In this document: positions 38,071-47,184 of the stretch, piece after piece
How the letters are laid out: the number at the start of each line of letters is the position of its first letter
Position numbering within the stretch: the first letter of the stretch is position 1
NCBI GenBank assembly: GCA_016707005.1
Contig: JADJIQ010000002.1
Coordinates: 372,001-436,000 of the forward strand
Direction of reading: 5' to 3'
Length of the DNA: 64,000 nucleotides
Source of the DNA: Ignavibacteria bacterium
Lineage (GTDB): Bacteria; Bacteroidota; Ignavibacteria; Kapaibacteriales; Kapaibacteriaceae
Program-made: the position numbers and the translations under genes
The notes under the pieces: model-generated
Seen by the model: only the letters and a program-made list of their open reading frames with translations
The model's database searches: none
What the model was told of the DNA's origin: nothing

Positions 38071-40218
38071 ATGACCAGCATTCAACAACGCGCCGAACTG
38101 CAAAGCCGAATATGGCAAATCGCCAACAATGTACGCGGCGCAGTCGATGGCTGGGATTTCAAGCAGTACGTGCTTGGCACGTTGTTCTACCGCTTCATCA
38201 GTGAGAACTTCGCCAGTTATATCGAAGGTGGTGACGTAAGTATCCGTTATCCCGAGTTGGCCGACAGCGTTATCACGCGGGACATCAAAGATGACGCCAT
38301 CAAGTCCAAGGGCTACTTTATCTACCCCAGCCAGTTGTTTTCCAACGTGGCTGCCGACGCTAACACCAACGATAGCCTGAATACTCACCTGGCCACCATC
38401 TTCGCCGCCATTGAATCGTCCGCCAACGGTTACCCATCGGAGCGCGACATCAAAGGCCTCTTTGCCGATTTCGACACTACCAGCAACCGCCTTGGCAACA
38501 CGGTGAAGGATAAAAATCTCCGCCTGGCCGCCGTACTCAAGGGTGTGGCCGAGCTGAACTTTGCCGATTTTGAAGGCAGCAACATCGACCTCTTCGGCGA
38601 TGCCTACGAATTCCTCATCTCCAACTACGCGGCCAACGCTGGCAAATCCGGTGGCGAATTTTTCACACCGCAGCATGTCTCCAAGCTGATCGCCCAGCTC
38701 GCCATGCACAAGCAAACCAGCGTCAATAAGATTTACGACCCGGCCTGCGGCTCCGGCTCTCTGCTGTTGCAGGCCAAAAAGCACTTCGATGCGCACATCA
38801 TCGAAGACGGATTCTTCGGGCAAGAAATCAACCACACCACGTACAACCTGGCGCGGATGAACATGTTCTTGCACAACATCAACTACGACAAATTCAACGT
38901 CCAGCTGGGCAACACACTAATCGAACCGCATTTCGGCGACGACAAGCCCTTTGACGCTATCGTCTCCAACCCGCCATATTCAGTGAAGTGGATCGGCTCG
39001 GGCGACCCCACGCTGATCAACGACGAACGCTTTGCCCCGGCGGGCGTGCTTGCACCCAATTCCAAAGCCGACTTTGCCTTTGTGCTGCACGCGCTCAGTT
39101 ACCTCTCCAGCAAGGGCCGTGCCGCCATCGTCTGCTTCCCCGGCATCTTTTACCGGGGCGGTGCCGAGCAGAAAATCCGCCAATATCTTGTTGATAACAA
39201 CTACGTCGAAACAGTGATCTCGCTGGCGCCCAACCTCTTCTACGGCACCACCATCGCCGTGACGATTCTGGTACTGTCAAAACACAAAACCGACACCACC
39301 ACCCAGTTCATCGATGCCAGCGGGCTGTACAAGAAAGATACCAATAACAATGTGTTGTTGGACACGCACATCGAACAGATCATGGCGGTGTTCGACAGCA
39401 AGGCCAATGTCGATCACTTTGCTAAGTCCATTCAGTTCGAGATGGTGGCCGCCAACGACTACAACCTATCGGTTAGCAGCTACGTCGATGCCAAAGACAA
39501 CCGCGAAGTGGTAAACATCGGAAGGCTCAATGATGCGCTAAAAGCGACGGTTGATAAAATCGATCAGCTGCGCGCCAATATTGACGCCTTTGTTGTGAGA
39601 TTTGGAGAGGCAGGAACTGAGAGCTTTATTGAAAAGCTACTCAAAGGATATGAAGTCAGTTGGACTACAATAGGAGACGCTGATTTTGTTGATATTGCAA
39701 ACAATGCTCGGAGGCCCGTAAAAGCATCTCTGCGTAAACCAGGAGCAACTCCATATTACGGTGCAAACAACATTCAAGACTATGTTGAAGGACATACCCA
39801 CGATGGCGAGTACGTGCTGATAGCGGAGGACGGTTCGGCAAGTCTCGAGAATTACTCTATTCAATATGCAACCGGAAAGTTTTGGGCCAACAATCATGTC
39901 CATGTTGTTCGCGGAAAAGCATGTTTGAACACCAGATTCCTGTACCACTATTTACACACTGTTAACTTTATTCCGTACTTGCCAAACAAAGACAGATCAA
40001 AGCTAACTAAGGGAGACATGATAAAAATACCCATCCCTCTCCCTTGCCCTAATAGACCCGATAAGTCTCTTGAGATTCAAGCGGTGATTGTCAGAGTTCT
40101 GGACACATTTGCCGAGCTAAATGCCCAGCTTAGTGTCGAGCTTAATGCAAGAGATAAACAGAACAACTTCTATCGCCGTGCACTTTTTGGATTTCCTGCG
40201 CCAGATGTAGCGACATAA
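38071..40218 (+). CDS. hsdM: type I modification protein HsdM fused to a half HsdS
   Basis: A 715-residue fusion. Residues 1 to about 510 are HsdM: the N-terminal HsdM_N domain (GWDFKQYVLGTLFYRFISENF in two parts), S-adenosylmethionine motif YDPACGSGSLLL near 222-233 and catalytic NPPY near 301-304, which implies N6-adenine methylation. From about 535 a single HsdS target-recognition domain follows (TTIGDADFVDIANNARRP), ending in one conserved helical spacer (VIVRVLDTFAELNAQLSVELNARD). A normal HsdS has two such halves. Two copies could recognise a symmetric bipartite site. The TRD segment is more AT-rich than the HsdM part, suggesting exchange. Confidence 0.87.
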   Translation: MTSIQQRAELQSRIWQIANNVRGAVDGWDFKQYVLGTLFYRFISENFASYIEGGDVSIRYPELADSVITRDIKDDAIKSKGYFIYPSQLFSNVAADANTNDSLNTHLATIFAAIESSANGYPSERDIKGLFADFDTTSNRLGNTVKDKNLRLAAVLKGVAELNFADFEGSNIDLFGDAYEFLISNYAANAGKSGGEFFTPQHVSKLIAQLAMHKQTSVNKIYDPACGSGSLLLQAKKHFDAHIIEDGFFGQEINHTTYNLARMNMFLHNINYDKFNVQLGNTLIEPHFGDDKPFDAIVSNPPYSVKWIGSGDPTLINDERFAPAGVLAPNSKADFAFVLHALSYLSSKGRAAIVCFPGIFYRGGAEQKIRQYLVDNNYVETVISLAPNLFYGTTIAVTILVLSKHKTDTTTQFIDASGLYKKDTNNNVLLDTHIEQIMAVFDSKANVDHFAKSIQFEMVAANDYNLSVSSYVDAKDNREVVNIGRLNDALKATVDKIDQLRANIDAFVVRFGEAGTESFIEKLLKGYEVSWTTIGDADFVDIANNARRPVKASLRKPGATPYYGANNIQDYVEGHTHDGEYVLIAEDGSASLENYSIQYATGKFWANNHVHVVRGKACLNTRFLYHYLHTVNFIPYLPNKDRSKLTKGDMIKIPIPLPCPNRPDKSLEIQAVIVRVLDTFAELNAQLSVELNARDKQNNFYRRALFGFPAPDVAT

Positions 40219-40219
40219 C

Positions 40220-41341
40220 ATGGGCAAAACGCTGAACGAAATCGCACAGCAGCTAAAGGATGCCAACAAGAAGGTGCAACTAATATATGCCTTTAACGGC
40301 ACGGGCAAGACGCGTCTGTCGCGGGCATTCAAAGATTTGATTGCCCCAAAATCCGATGCTGAAGGTGGGCAGCAGTCAGATTTGTCGCAAAAGAAATTCC
40401 TCTACTACAGCGCGTTTACCGAAGATTTGTTCTATTGGGATAATGATCTGGATGGTGATGCCGAGCCCAAGCTGAAAATCCAGCCCAACTCATTCACCAA
40501 ATGGGTGCTTGACGAGCAAGGCCAAGACCGAAATGTGACCTCTACTTTTCAGCACTACTCCGATGACAAATTGTCACCGACTTTCAGTGCTGACTTTTCC
40601 GAAGTCACGTTCTCATTCGAACGTGGTAACAATGTGCATGAACCCAACATAAAGATTTCCAAGGGCGAGGAAAGCAGCTTCATTTGGAGCGTGTTTCATT
40701 CGCTGATTGAGCAGATTATATCCGAGCTGAATATCGCAGAGGTTGCAGATCGGTCTACTGATGTTTTCAATATGTTGGAATACGTTTTCGTTGATGATCC
40801 AGTCAGTTCGCTGGATGAGAATCATCTGATCGAGTTAGCGGTTAATCTGGCGAGCCTGATCAAGTCCAGCCAATCTGATCTGAAGTTCATTGTCACGACG
40901 CACAGCCCTTTGTTCTACAACGTGCTTTTCAATGAGTTGAACGGCAAAGCTTGTTACATGCTGGAGCGCTTTGAAGATGGCACCTTTCTGCTCACTGAAA
41001 AGCATGGCGATTCCAACAAGAGTTTCTCCTATCACCTGCATTTGAAGCACACCCTCGAACAGGCGATTGTCGAAAACAAGGTTGAGAAGTACCACTTCAC
41101 CTTGCTGCGCAATCTGTACGAGAAAACGGCCAGCTTCCTGGGTTACCCGAAATGGTCGGAGCTTTTACCCGATGACAAGCAGCTCTACCTGAACAGAGTC
41201 ATCCAATTCACCAGCCACAGCACGCTATCCAACGAAACCGTTGTAGAGCCAACGCAGGCTGAGAAGGCGACGGTTAAATTGTTGCTGGAACATTTGAAGA
41301 ACAACTATGGCTTCTGGCCACAGGAGCAACAAAATGTCTGA
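40220..41341 (+). CDS. prrC: PrrC-type anticodon nuclease
   Basis: A 373-residue protein closely patterned on E. coli PrrC (396 residues), a tRNA-Lys anticodon nuclease kept latent by its partner type I restriction complex. The ATPase part has NGTGKT (26-31), the ABC-like signature SKGEES (147-152), Walker B FVDDPVSSLD (190-199) and THSP (227-230). The nuclease part keeps the triad at R297, E301 and H333. The E. coli residues are R320, E324 and H356, all shifted by exactly 23. The anticodon-recognition peptide KHGDSNKSF (261-269) is also kept. It starts 1 nt after hsdM and overlaps hsdR by 8 bp, as in the prr locus. Confidence 0.9.
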   Translation: MGKTLNEIAQQLKDANKKVQLIYAFNGTGKTRLSRAFKDLIAPKSDAEGGQQSDLSQKKFLYYSAFTEDLFYWDNDLDGDAEPKLKIQPNSFTKWVLDEQGQDRNVTSTFQHYSDDKLSPTFSADFSEVTFSFERGNNVHEPNIKISKGEESSFIWSVFHSLIEQIISELNIAEVADRSTDVFNMLEYVFVDDPVSSLDENHLIELAVNLASLIKSSQSDLKFIVTTHSPLFYNVLFNELNGKACYMLERFEDGTFLLTEKHGDSNKSFSYHLHLKHTLEQAIVENKVEKYHFTLLRNLYEKTASFLGYPKWSELLPDDKQLYLNRVIQFTSHSTLSNETVVEPTQAEKATVKLLLEHLKNNYGFWPQEQQNV

Positions 41342-44300
41342 CTACTCTAAGACGATTGCTGAGTCCAACAACTTTATCGTTCTCGATAAATACACCCAGG
41401 AATGGAAGATCGCAGAAAGCTACCAGAGCGAAGGCGATCTTGAGCGCGAGTTCATTCAGGACTTGCAGAATCAGGGCTATGAATACTTGCCCAGTCTGAA
41501 CACACCCGAAACCTTGCGCGCGAATGTGCGCTTGCAGCTGCAAGTACTCAACAACGTGCAGTTTGCTGACGGAGAATGGTTGCGCTTTGTGGAGACCTTT
41601 CTGGACAAACCCAGCGATGGCGTCGCTGAGAAGACCCGCAAGATTCACGAAGACTACATACACGACTTCGTTTTTGACGACGGGCGCATCCAGAACATTT
41701 ACTTGCTCGACAAGAAAAACATCGCTCGCAACAAGGTGCAGGTGATCAGGCAGTTTGAGCAAACAGGCAGCCACACTAATCGCTACGACGTGACGATTTT
41801 GGTCAATGGTCTGCCGCTGGTACAGGTAGAACTTAAGAAGCGCGGCGTGGCGATTCGTGAGGCCTTTAACCAGGTTCATCGCTACAGCAAGGAGAGTTTT
41901 AGTAGCAATAATTCATTGTTCAAGTATCTTCAGCTGTTTGTGATCTCTAACGGCACCGACAGCCGCTACTTCGCCAACACTACTCAGCGCGACAAGAACA
42001 GCTTCGACTTCACCATGAATTGGGCGAAGGCAGACAACAGCCTGATCAAGGATCTGAAGGACTTCACCGCCACCTTCTTCGAGAAGCAAACCCTGCTCAG
42101 TGTGCTGCTGCACTACTCTGTGTGTGATGTCAGCAATACACTGCTGGTAATGCGCCCGTACCAGATTGCCGCCACGGAGCGTATTCTATGGAAGATCAAC
42201 TGCGCTTATCAGGCAAAGGACTGGAGCAAGATTGAGGGTGGTGGTTTCATCTGGCACACCACTGGTTCAGGTAAGACCCTCACCAGTTTCAAGGCAGCGC
42301 GCTTGGCTACCGAGCTGGACTTCATTGACAAGGTGTTCTTCGTGGTGGACCGCAAGGATCTGGATTACCAGACCATGAGGGAATATCAGCACTTTTCACC
42401 CAACAGCGTGAATGGCTCCGATAGTACCGCAGGACTAAAGCGCAACCTGGAGAAGGACGACAACAAGATCGTTGTCACTACCATCCAGAAGCTCAACAAC
42501 CTGATGAAGAACGAAGTAGACCTACCGATCTACGGCAAGCAGGTAGTGTTCATTTTTGATGAGTGCCACCGCAGCCAATTTGGAGAGGCGCAAAAGAATC
42601 TAAAGAAGAAGTTCAAGAAGTTCTATCAGTTTGGTTTTACCGGAACACCGATCTTCCCAGAGAACGCGCTTGGAGCAGAGACCACGGCCAGCGTGTTTGG
42701 GCGGGAACTGCATTCCTATGTGATCACCGATGCGATCCGTGACGAGAAGGTGCTGAAGTTTAAGGTGGATTACAACGATGTCCGCCCGCAGTTCAAAGCA
42801 ATCGAGACGGAGCAGGATGAAAAGGAACTGAGCGCGGCAGAAAACAAGCAGGCCTTGTTACACCCCGACCGCATTCGCGAGATCACCCAGTACATCCTGA
42901 ACAACTTTCGGCAAAAAACCCACCGCCTGCAAGCGGGCAACAAAGGGTTCAACGCCATGTTTGCAGTCAGCAGCGTGGACGCAGCCAAGCTATACTATGA
43001 GTCGTTCAGGGAGCTGCAGAAAGGCAGCGACAAGCCGTTGAGGGTGGCTACCATCTTCTCATTTGCAGCCAATGAAGAACAGGATGCACTCGGAGACATT
43101 CAGGACGAGAGCTTTGATGTGTCCGCCATGAGCAGTAGCGCTAAGGAGTTCTTGAGCGCGGCCATCGCGGATTACAACGCGCTGTTCAAGACCAATTTCA
43201 GCGTGGACAGTAATGGCTTCCAGAGTTACTACCGTGATCTGGCCAAGCAGGTCAAAGCCAGGGAAGTCGACCTGTTGATCGTGGTCGGCATGTTCCTGAC
43301 CGGCTTCGATGCGCCCACACTGAACACCTTGTTTGTGGACAAGAACCTGCGCTACCACGGGCTGATGCAGGCATACTCGCGCACCAACCGCATCTATGAT
43401 GCCACCAAGACCTTCGGCAACGTCGTCACCTTCCGTGATCAGGAGCAGGCGACCATACATGCCATCACCCTGTTTGGCGACAAGAACACCAAGAATGTGG
43501 TGCTTGAGAAGAGCTACAAGGAATACATGGAAGGCTTCACCGATGTGGTCACTGGTGAAGCGCGGCGTGGATATGTCGAGGTGGTGAAGGAGCTGGAAAC
43601 GCGCTTCCCCGACCCCGCCGTCATTGAGAAGGAGGCCGACAAAAAAGCTTTCGCAAAGCTGTTCGGCGAGTATCTGCGCGTAGAGAACGTGCTACAAAAC
43701 TATGACGAGTTCGCCAGCTTGAAAGAACTGCAAAGCGTCGACCTGAGCGACCCGGCAGCAGTGGAAGCGTTCAAGGCCAAGCACTATTTGACCGATAACG
43801 ATCTGAGCGCACTGCAAACCATCGAAGTACCTGCTGAGCGCAAGATTCAGGATTACCGCTCGACCTATAACGATGTGCGCGACTGGCTGCGTCGCGAAAA
43901 AGCGGGAGCTGAGAAGGACAAGTCCACCATCGACTGGGATGACGTGGTCTTTGAGGTGGATCTGCTCAAATCACAGGAAATTAATCTGGATTACATTCTG
44001 GAGCTTATTTTCGAGCATAACAAGAAGATCAAGAGCAAGTCAGACCTTGTCGATGAGGTGCGCCGATTGATACGCGGGAGCCTTGGCAACCGCGCCAAAG
44101 AGAGCTTGTTGGTAGACTTCATCAATCAAAACGATCTCGACCAGATTGGTGACAAAGCGAGTGTGATTGACGCCTTCTTCACTTTTGCCCAAGCCGAACA
44201 ACAGCGCGAGGCGCAAGAGTTGATCGCTGCCGAGAACCTGAATGTAGAAGCTGCGCGACGCTATCTTACCTCTTCGCTTAAGCGGGAGTTTGCCAGTGAA

Positions 44301-44435
44301 AACGGCACGGAACTGAACGCCCTCCTGCCCAAGATGAGTCCGCTGAATCCGAAGTACCTTACGATGAAGCAAAGCGTCTTCCAGAAGATCGCCGCTTTTG
44401 TCGAAAAGTTCAAAGGCGTGGGAGGGGAAGTATAA
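41334..44435 (+). CDS. hsdR: type I restriction endonuclease subunit R
   Basis: A 1033-residue motor and nuclease subunit of a type I restriction system. The N-terminal PD-(D/E)xK nuclease has E166-L-K168 in VQVELKKRG. The translocase has Walker A GSGKT at 311-315 and DECH at 409-412, with FGFTGTPIF after it. The C-terminal helical domain binds HsdM. Its start inside the prrC stop region (8-bp overlap) is preferred to 41307, since MSDYSKTIAESNNFIVLDKY is the family N-terminus. Together with HsdMS it would cut unmodified invading DNA, while PrrC responds if the complex is inhibited. Confidence 0.95.
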   Translation: MSDYSKTIAESNNFIVLDKYTQEWKIAESYQSEGDLEREFIQDLQNQGYEYLPSLNTPETLRANVRLQLQVLNNVQFADGEWLRFVETFLDKPSDGVAEKTRKIHEDYIHDFVFDDGRIQNIYLLDKKNIARNKVQVIRQFEQTGSHTNRYDVTILVNGLPLVQVELKKRGVAIREAFNQVHRYSKESFSSNNSLFKYLQLFVISNGTDSRYFANTTQRDKNSFDFTMNWAKADNSLIKDLKDFTATFFEKQTLLSVLLHYSVCDVSNTLLVMRPYQIAATERILWKINCAYQAKDWSKIEGGGFIWHTTGSGKTLTSFKAARLATELDFIDKVFFVVDRKDLDYQTMREYQHFSPNSVNGSDSTAGLKRNLEKDDNKIVVTTIQKLNNLMKNEVDLPIYGKQVVFIFDECHRSQFGEAQKNLKKKFKKFYQFGFTGTPIFPENALGAETTASVFGRELHSYVITDAIRDEKVLKFKVDYNDVRPQFKAIETEQDEKELSAAENKQALLHPDRIREITQYILNNFRQKTHRLQAGNKGFNAMFAVSSVDAAKLYYESFRELQKGSDKPLRVATIFSFAANEEQDALGDIQDESFDVSAMSSSAKEFLSAAIADYNALFKTNFSVDSNGFQSYYRDLAKQVKAREVDLLIVVGMFLTGFDAPTLNTLFVDKNLRYHGLMQAYSRTNRIYDATKTFGNVVTFRDQEQATIHAITLFGDKNTKNVVLEKSYKEYMEGFTDVVTGEARRGYVEVVKELETRFPDPAVIEKEADKKAFAKLFGEYLRVENVLQNYDEFASLKELQSVDLSDPAAVEAFKAKHYLTDNDLSALQTIEVPAERKIQDYRSTYNDVRDWLRREKAGAEKDKSTIDWDDVVFEVDLLKSQEINLDYILELIFEHNKKIKSKSDLVDEVRRLIRGSLGNRAKESLLVDFINQNDLDQIGDKASVIDAFFTFAQAEQQREAQELIAAENLNVEAARRYLTSSLKREFASENGTELNALLPKMSPLNPKYLTMKQSVFQKIAAFVEKFKGVGGEV

Positions 44436-44558
44436 GTAGTGTCGTGCATAAGCAAAGACACCACATTGCCGATCAACTGCCAGTTTGCGCCCAATGGAGT
44501 GCTCATTCCGTGGGAGATATCTACCACCGAGTTCCAAGCTTTCAATTGCTACTAACTC

Positions 44559-45029
44559 TCAGGCGAGAACAAACTTTGCATTTAGCTGATGAAGCGCCTT
44601 GAAGGTGTCGATGCATTCTACGTTGAACGCGCGACAAACGTCCGGTATCTTCACTCTACTTGATTGGGGCTCGGCTGTCTCTTTAGTGACTACTGTAGCG
44701 CCATTTAATGCAGCATGTGAGATCAACCTTGCATCCGCCCCTCTGAGGAATTTCGTTCTCTCGGCCTCCTTAAAGCGAGTCTGATTCTGAATCCATGCGG
44801 CAATACCACTGACCATAGAGTCATCTGATGGCACGAAGAATCCACGATTATCGCGCACCCATTTTGCAGCATCTGGATCTACTAATTCAGTGGCAACAGC
44901 TTCTATGCTAAGAACATTCCCGCTCGTATTCTCACGCTGCAACCAGTCCCAAAATCCAGGACAAACGTCAAATGAATAGTACCTGTTCTTTGCCTCAATA
45001 AGGACATTCGCATCAAGTAAATAAATCAT
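44559..45029 (-). CDS. DUF4411 (PIN-like) protein, predicted toxin
   Basis: A 156-residue protein of the DUF4411 family, with a PIN-like fold. It starts MIYLLDANVLIEAKNRYY with the first acidic residue D6, and has GADARLISHAALNGATVVTKE as the distal acidic cluster. PIN proteins are metal-dependent RNases. The gene begins 10 nt after the ImmA/IrrE gene; the pairing of these two families has been predicted as a toxin-antitoxin module by comparative genomics. It is the last gene on this strand before the convergent hsdR. Confidence 0.82.
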   Translation of the reverse strand: MIYLLDANVLIEAKNRYYSFDVCPGFWDWLQRENTSGNVLSIEAVATELVDPDAAKWVRDNRGFFVPSDDSMVSGIAAWIQNQTRFKEAERTKFLRGADARLISHAALNGATVVTKETAEPQSSRVKIPDVCRAFNVECIDTFKALHQLNAKFVLA

Positions 45030-45039
45030 GACTTATGCC

Positions 45040-46209
45040 TCATAGAAACTTATCTGCCATAGTATGAATGACACTCGTCTTGCGCGTGCCAAGCAAACTG
45101 AATGCCTCTGTGTAGAGAGTCTTGCCTCCTAATGTGCGAGTAAGTACCTCCTGAACAAAGCGCTTACCAAGGTGTACACCAACATTATTGTAGAAGCTTC
45201 CGCCAGAAGATTCAGACTTTGCTTTACTGGCCAACCGAAACTCGCTATTGCTTGTTTGTAGAGCAGATTGAAACTGTGCGTCGGAGATCAGATTTCTCTC
45301 AACTGCTCTATACAACAAGGCCAAAGAACTCACTCTGAAATGCTGTGAGAGAACCTCAAGATTTTTTTTGACTGAAAGGCTGGGCACCCAGAGCCGATCA
45401 ACTTCACTTGCGGGCATCAGCACCTGAGCTGCTACCCTATTGCAGAATCGCTCAACTGGTAAATCGGCTCCATCGAACCAGTCACCTGCCGGAATCGCAG
45501 ACTCTCCCAACCATAGATGAACACATTCGTGAACGATAGTGAAGACCTGAGAAGCAGGCCAATCAGTGCCGTTGACAAAGATGAACGGAGCGAATCTATC
45601 AGCTAATGCAAAGCCCTTGAATTCCTCTTTCTTAAGTGTTCGCTTTGTCGCGCTTCCCGAGTATCCCTTTCTGACAACAGTTACTCCTGACTCATCAAGT
45701 CGTTTGATCAGCCATAATGCGACATCCTCATTCGCACTTAAACGTCTTCTTTCTTCTGTTCCTATTCGTAGAGAATTCGAAATGTTCTGAGCGAGACTAT
45801 CGGGGTTATCAGCCAAGCTTGCCGAGCCAATGAATTCGATTGGGTCAGCACCCTCTTCTTGCAGCACTTCACTGTACCAGGACTGCCGTATCTGGTAGTC
45901 CTCGATCGTCTCAATAAGCTCAAGGCTGGGCCTGCTTCGTCCCTCTTTCGAGGTGCGGCGAAAGTCGCGAATTGGCAGGTGTTCATCAGGAGGTGAGCTC
46001 AAGAAAAGCATGCCGTATGGTGCACGAGTCTTTACAGCCAACTTCTCCAGAGTCTTAGACGATATCGTAACTGGTCCTGGTGCCGATTCCCATTCTTCCA
46101 AAGGGGCAGGAGAATTCTTTGTCCCAACAAACTGTGCAAGCTCCGCAGTGGACATCGAAGCACGCTCTCGAGCCCATTTCAAAAGTGCAGGTTGTACTTG
46201 AACATTCAT
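45040..46209 (-). CDS. XRE-ImmA/IrrE metallopeptidase regulator
   Basis: A 389-residue protein with an N-terminal XRE-type helix-turn-helix (about 5-60) and a COG2856 ImmA/IrrE zinc-protease domain. The metal site is HECVH at 227-231, with the third ligand expected downstream near E235 or later. It also has the family segments FIFVNGTDWPASQVFTIVHE and RFCNRVAAQVLMP. ImmA-type proteases cleave repressors when activated. With DUF4411 downstream it probably forms a two-gene toxin-antitoxin or defence unit, acting as regulator and antitoxin. Confidence 0.87.
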   Translation of the reverse strand: MNVQVQPALLKWARERASMSTAELAQFVGTKNSPAPLEEWESAPGPVTISSKTLEKLAVKTRAPYGMLFLSSPPDEHLPIRDFRRTSKEGRSRPSLELIETIEDYQIRQSWYSEVLQEEGADPIEFIGSASLADNPDSLAQNISNSLRIGTEERRRLSANEDVALWLIKRLDESGVTVVRKGYSGSATKRTLKKEEFKGFALADRFAPFIFVNGTDWPASQVFTIVHECVHLWLGESAIPAGDWFDGADLPVERFCNRVAAQVLMPASEVDRLWVPSLSVKKNLEVLSQHFRVSSLALLYRAVERNLISDAQFQSALQTSNSEFRLASKAKSESSGGSFYNNVGVHLGKRFVQEVLTRTLGGKTLYTEAFSLLGTRKTSVIHTMADKFL

Positions 46210-46497
46210 TTAGGCCGTCTCGAATCGGGGTGACTATCACCGCTATGGGATTCACGTTCAACTGATCGGAAGACACGCATTGACACGAATGCCCTTCTGT
46301 CCCGTTCTGAGCAAAATCTGTTCCACAATCTACTGCAATTTTTCCGGGTGGGTATGATTGCCAGATGCATCGCCCGGGAATAAATCGTTGTCATCAATGC
46401 AACGGTGTACTTCGTTAGGCAATGGAGAAAATCCGCTCGATTGTTCGATAAATCTCACCACGCATCACCAAGAATCAAACCTATCCACGTTCTGCCC

Positions 46498-46520
46498 ACC
46501 GTCAGCAGTACCGTCAGCAC
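46498..46520. promoter_or_regulatory. arm-type integrase site near the right end
   Basis: Two CCGTCAGCA direct repeats, 11 bp apart, match the pair at 30733-30755 in 21 of 23 positions. They lie 56 bp inside the right attachment core. The rest of the 46210-46575 gap contains no convincing gene. Confidence 0.6.
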
Positions 46521-46575
46521 CATTTTTTGAGAATTCCGTAACTACTTGTTGCTACGCACCTTAGCAACTGCCTTC

Positions 46576-46594
46576 CGATTCCTCTCGAGGCCGC
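46576..46594. other. attachment site at the distal end
   Basis: An exact 19-bp copy of the tRNA-Arg 3' segment at 30592-30610, without the rest of a tRNA. It marks the end of the island; ordinary chromosomal genes resume after it. Confidence 0.88.
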
Positions 46595-46606
46595 CAGGGC
46601 TTGTTC

Positions 46607-46677
46607 AAGCGACTTTATAAGCGCCTTCTTTAAGCGCCTTCTTTAAGCGACTTCTTTAAGCGCCTTCTTCAAGCGAC
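46607..46677. repeat. 13-bp AAGCG tandem repeat
   Basis: AAGCG starts at 46607, 46619, 46632, 46645, 46658 and 46671, giving a unit AAGCGCCTTCTTT of 13 bp with small changes. It fills the space between the island end and the VOC gene. Units carry TAA on the plus strand. Confidence 0.85.
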
Positions 46678-46689
46678 CTATCTTCGCGG

Positions 46690-47109
46690 ATGGACTCTTC
46701 AAATGAAACCGCTGCACCTGCTGGTGGACTCCATCACGTTGAACTCTACGTGTCAGATCTTGCACGTTCGGTGCGATTCTGGGAGCCCCTTCTCAAGAAA
46801 CTGGGATACACTGAGTTTCAGAAGTGGGACCAGGGGGTGAGCTACCTACATGCAACAACCTACATCGTGTTGGTACAGACAGAAGCTGAGCATCTGGACG
46901 CAGGATATCATCGGAAACGGGTTGGACTGAATCATCTTGCGTTTCATGCTGCGTCGAGAGGACACGTGGATGAGCTCACGGACTGGGTTCGCACAAGTGG
47001 TTACCGCGTGCTGTACGAAGATCGACATCCCTTTGCCGGTGGTGATGACTATTATGCCCTCTTCTGCGAGGATCCAGATCGAATGAAGGTAGAGATCGTT
47101 GCACCGTAA
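46690..47109 (+). CDS. VOC-family (glyoxalase-like) protein
   Basis: A 139-residue vicinal-oxygen-chelate fold protein. The first motif LHHVELYVSDLARSVRFWEP supplies a metal-binding histidine (H15 or H16), the second LNHLAFHAASRGHVDEL a further histidine, and KVEIVAP ends with the glutamate. Members include lyases, dioxygenases and resistance proteins; the substrate cannot be told. A TATCTTCG element ends 3 nt before the ATG, which suggests a leaderless transcript. Confidence 0.87.
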   Translation: MDSSNETAAPAGGLHHVELYVSDLARSVRFWEPLLKKLGYTEFQKWDQGVSYLHATTYIVLVQTEAEHLDAGYHRKRVGLNHLAFHAASRGHVDELTDWVRTSGYRVLYEDRHPFAGGDDYYALFCEDPDRMKVEIVAP

Positions 47110-47184
47110 CATTTCCGTAGTGATCAACGAAACCCGAGGCTAGTTAGATCGTTAGTGCGCGTTCGATCTTCTCTTCACATTCGG

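Larger units (their letters stand above)
30592..46594. mobile_element. 16-kb integrative island in tRNA-Arg
   Basis: The element runs between a 19-bp direct repeat, CGATTCCTCTCGAGGCCGC, at 30592-30610 (tRNA 3' end) and 46576-46594. It encodes a tyrosine integrase next to the tRNA, an excisionase-like protein, a primase/helicase module, a nucleotide cyclase, an HsdMS-PrrC-HsdR restriction locus and an ImmA/IrrE-DUF4411 pair. No conjugation or capsid genes are seen, so it resembles a satellite or mobilisable defence island and not a complete phage or ICE. Confidence 0.88.

Noticed and set aside
46576..46594. Second tRNA gene
   Set aside because: Only the 19-bp 3' segment is present; no D or anticodon arm. 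It is the distal attachment site.
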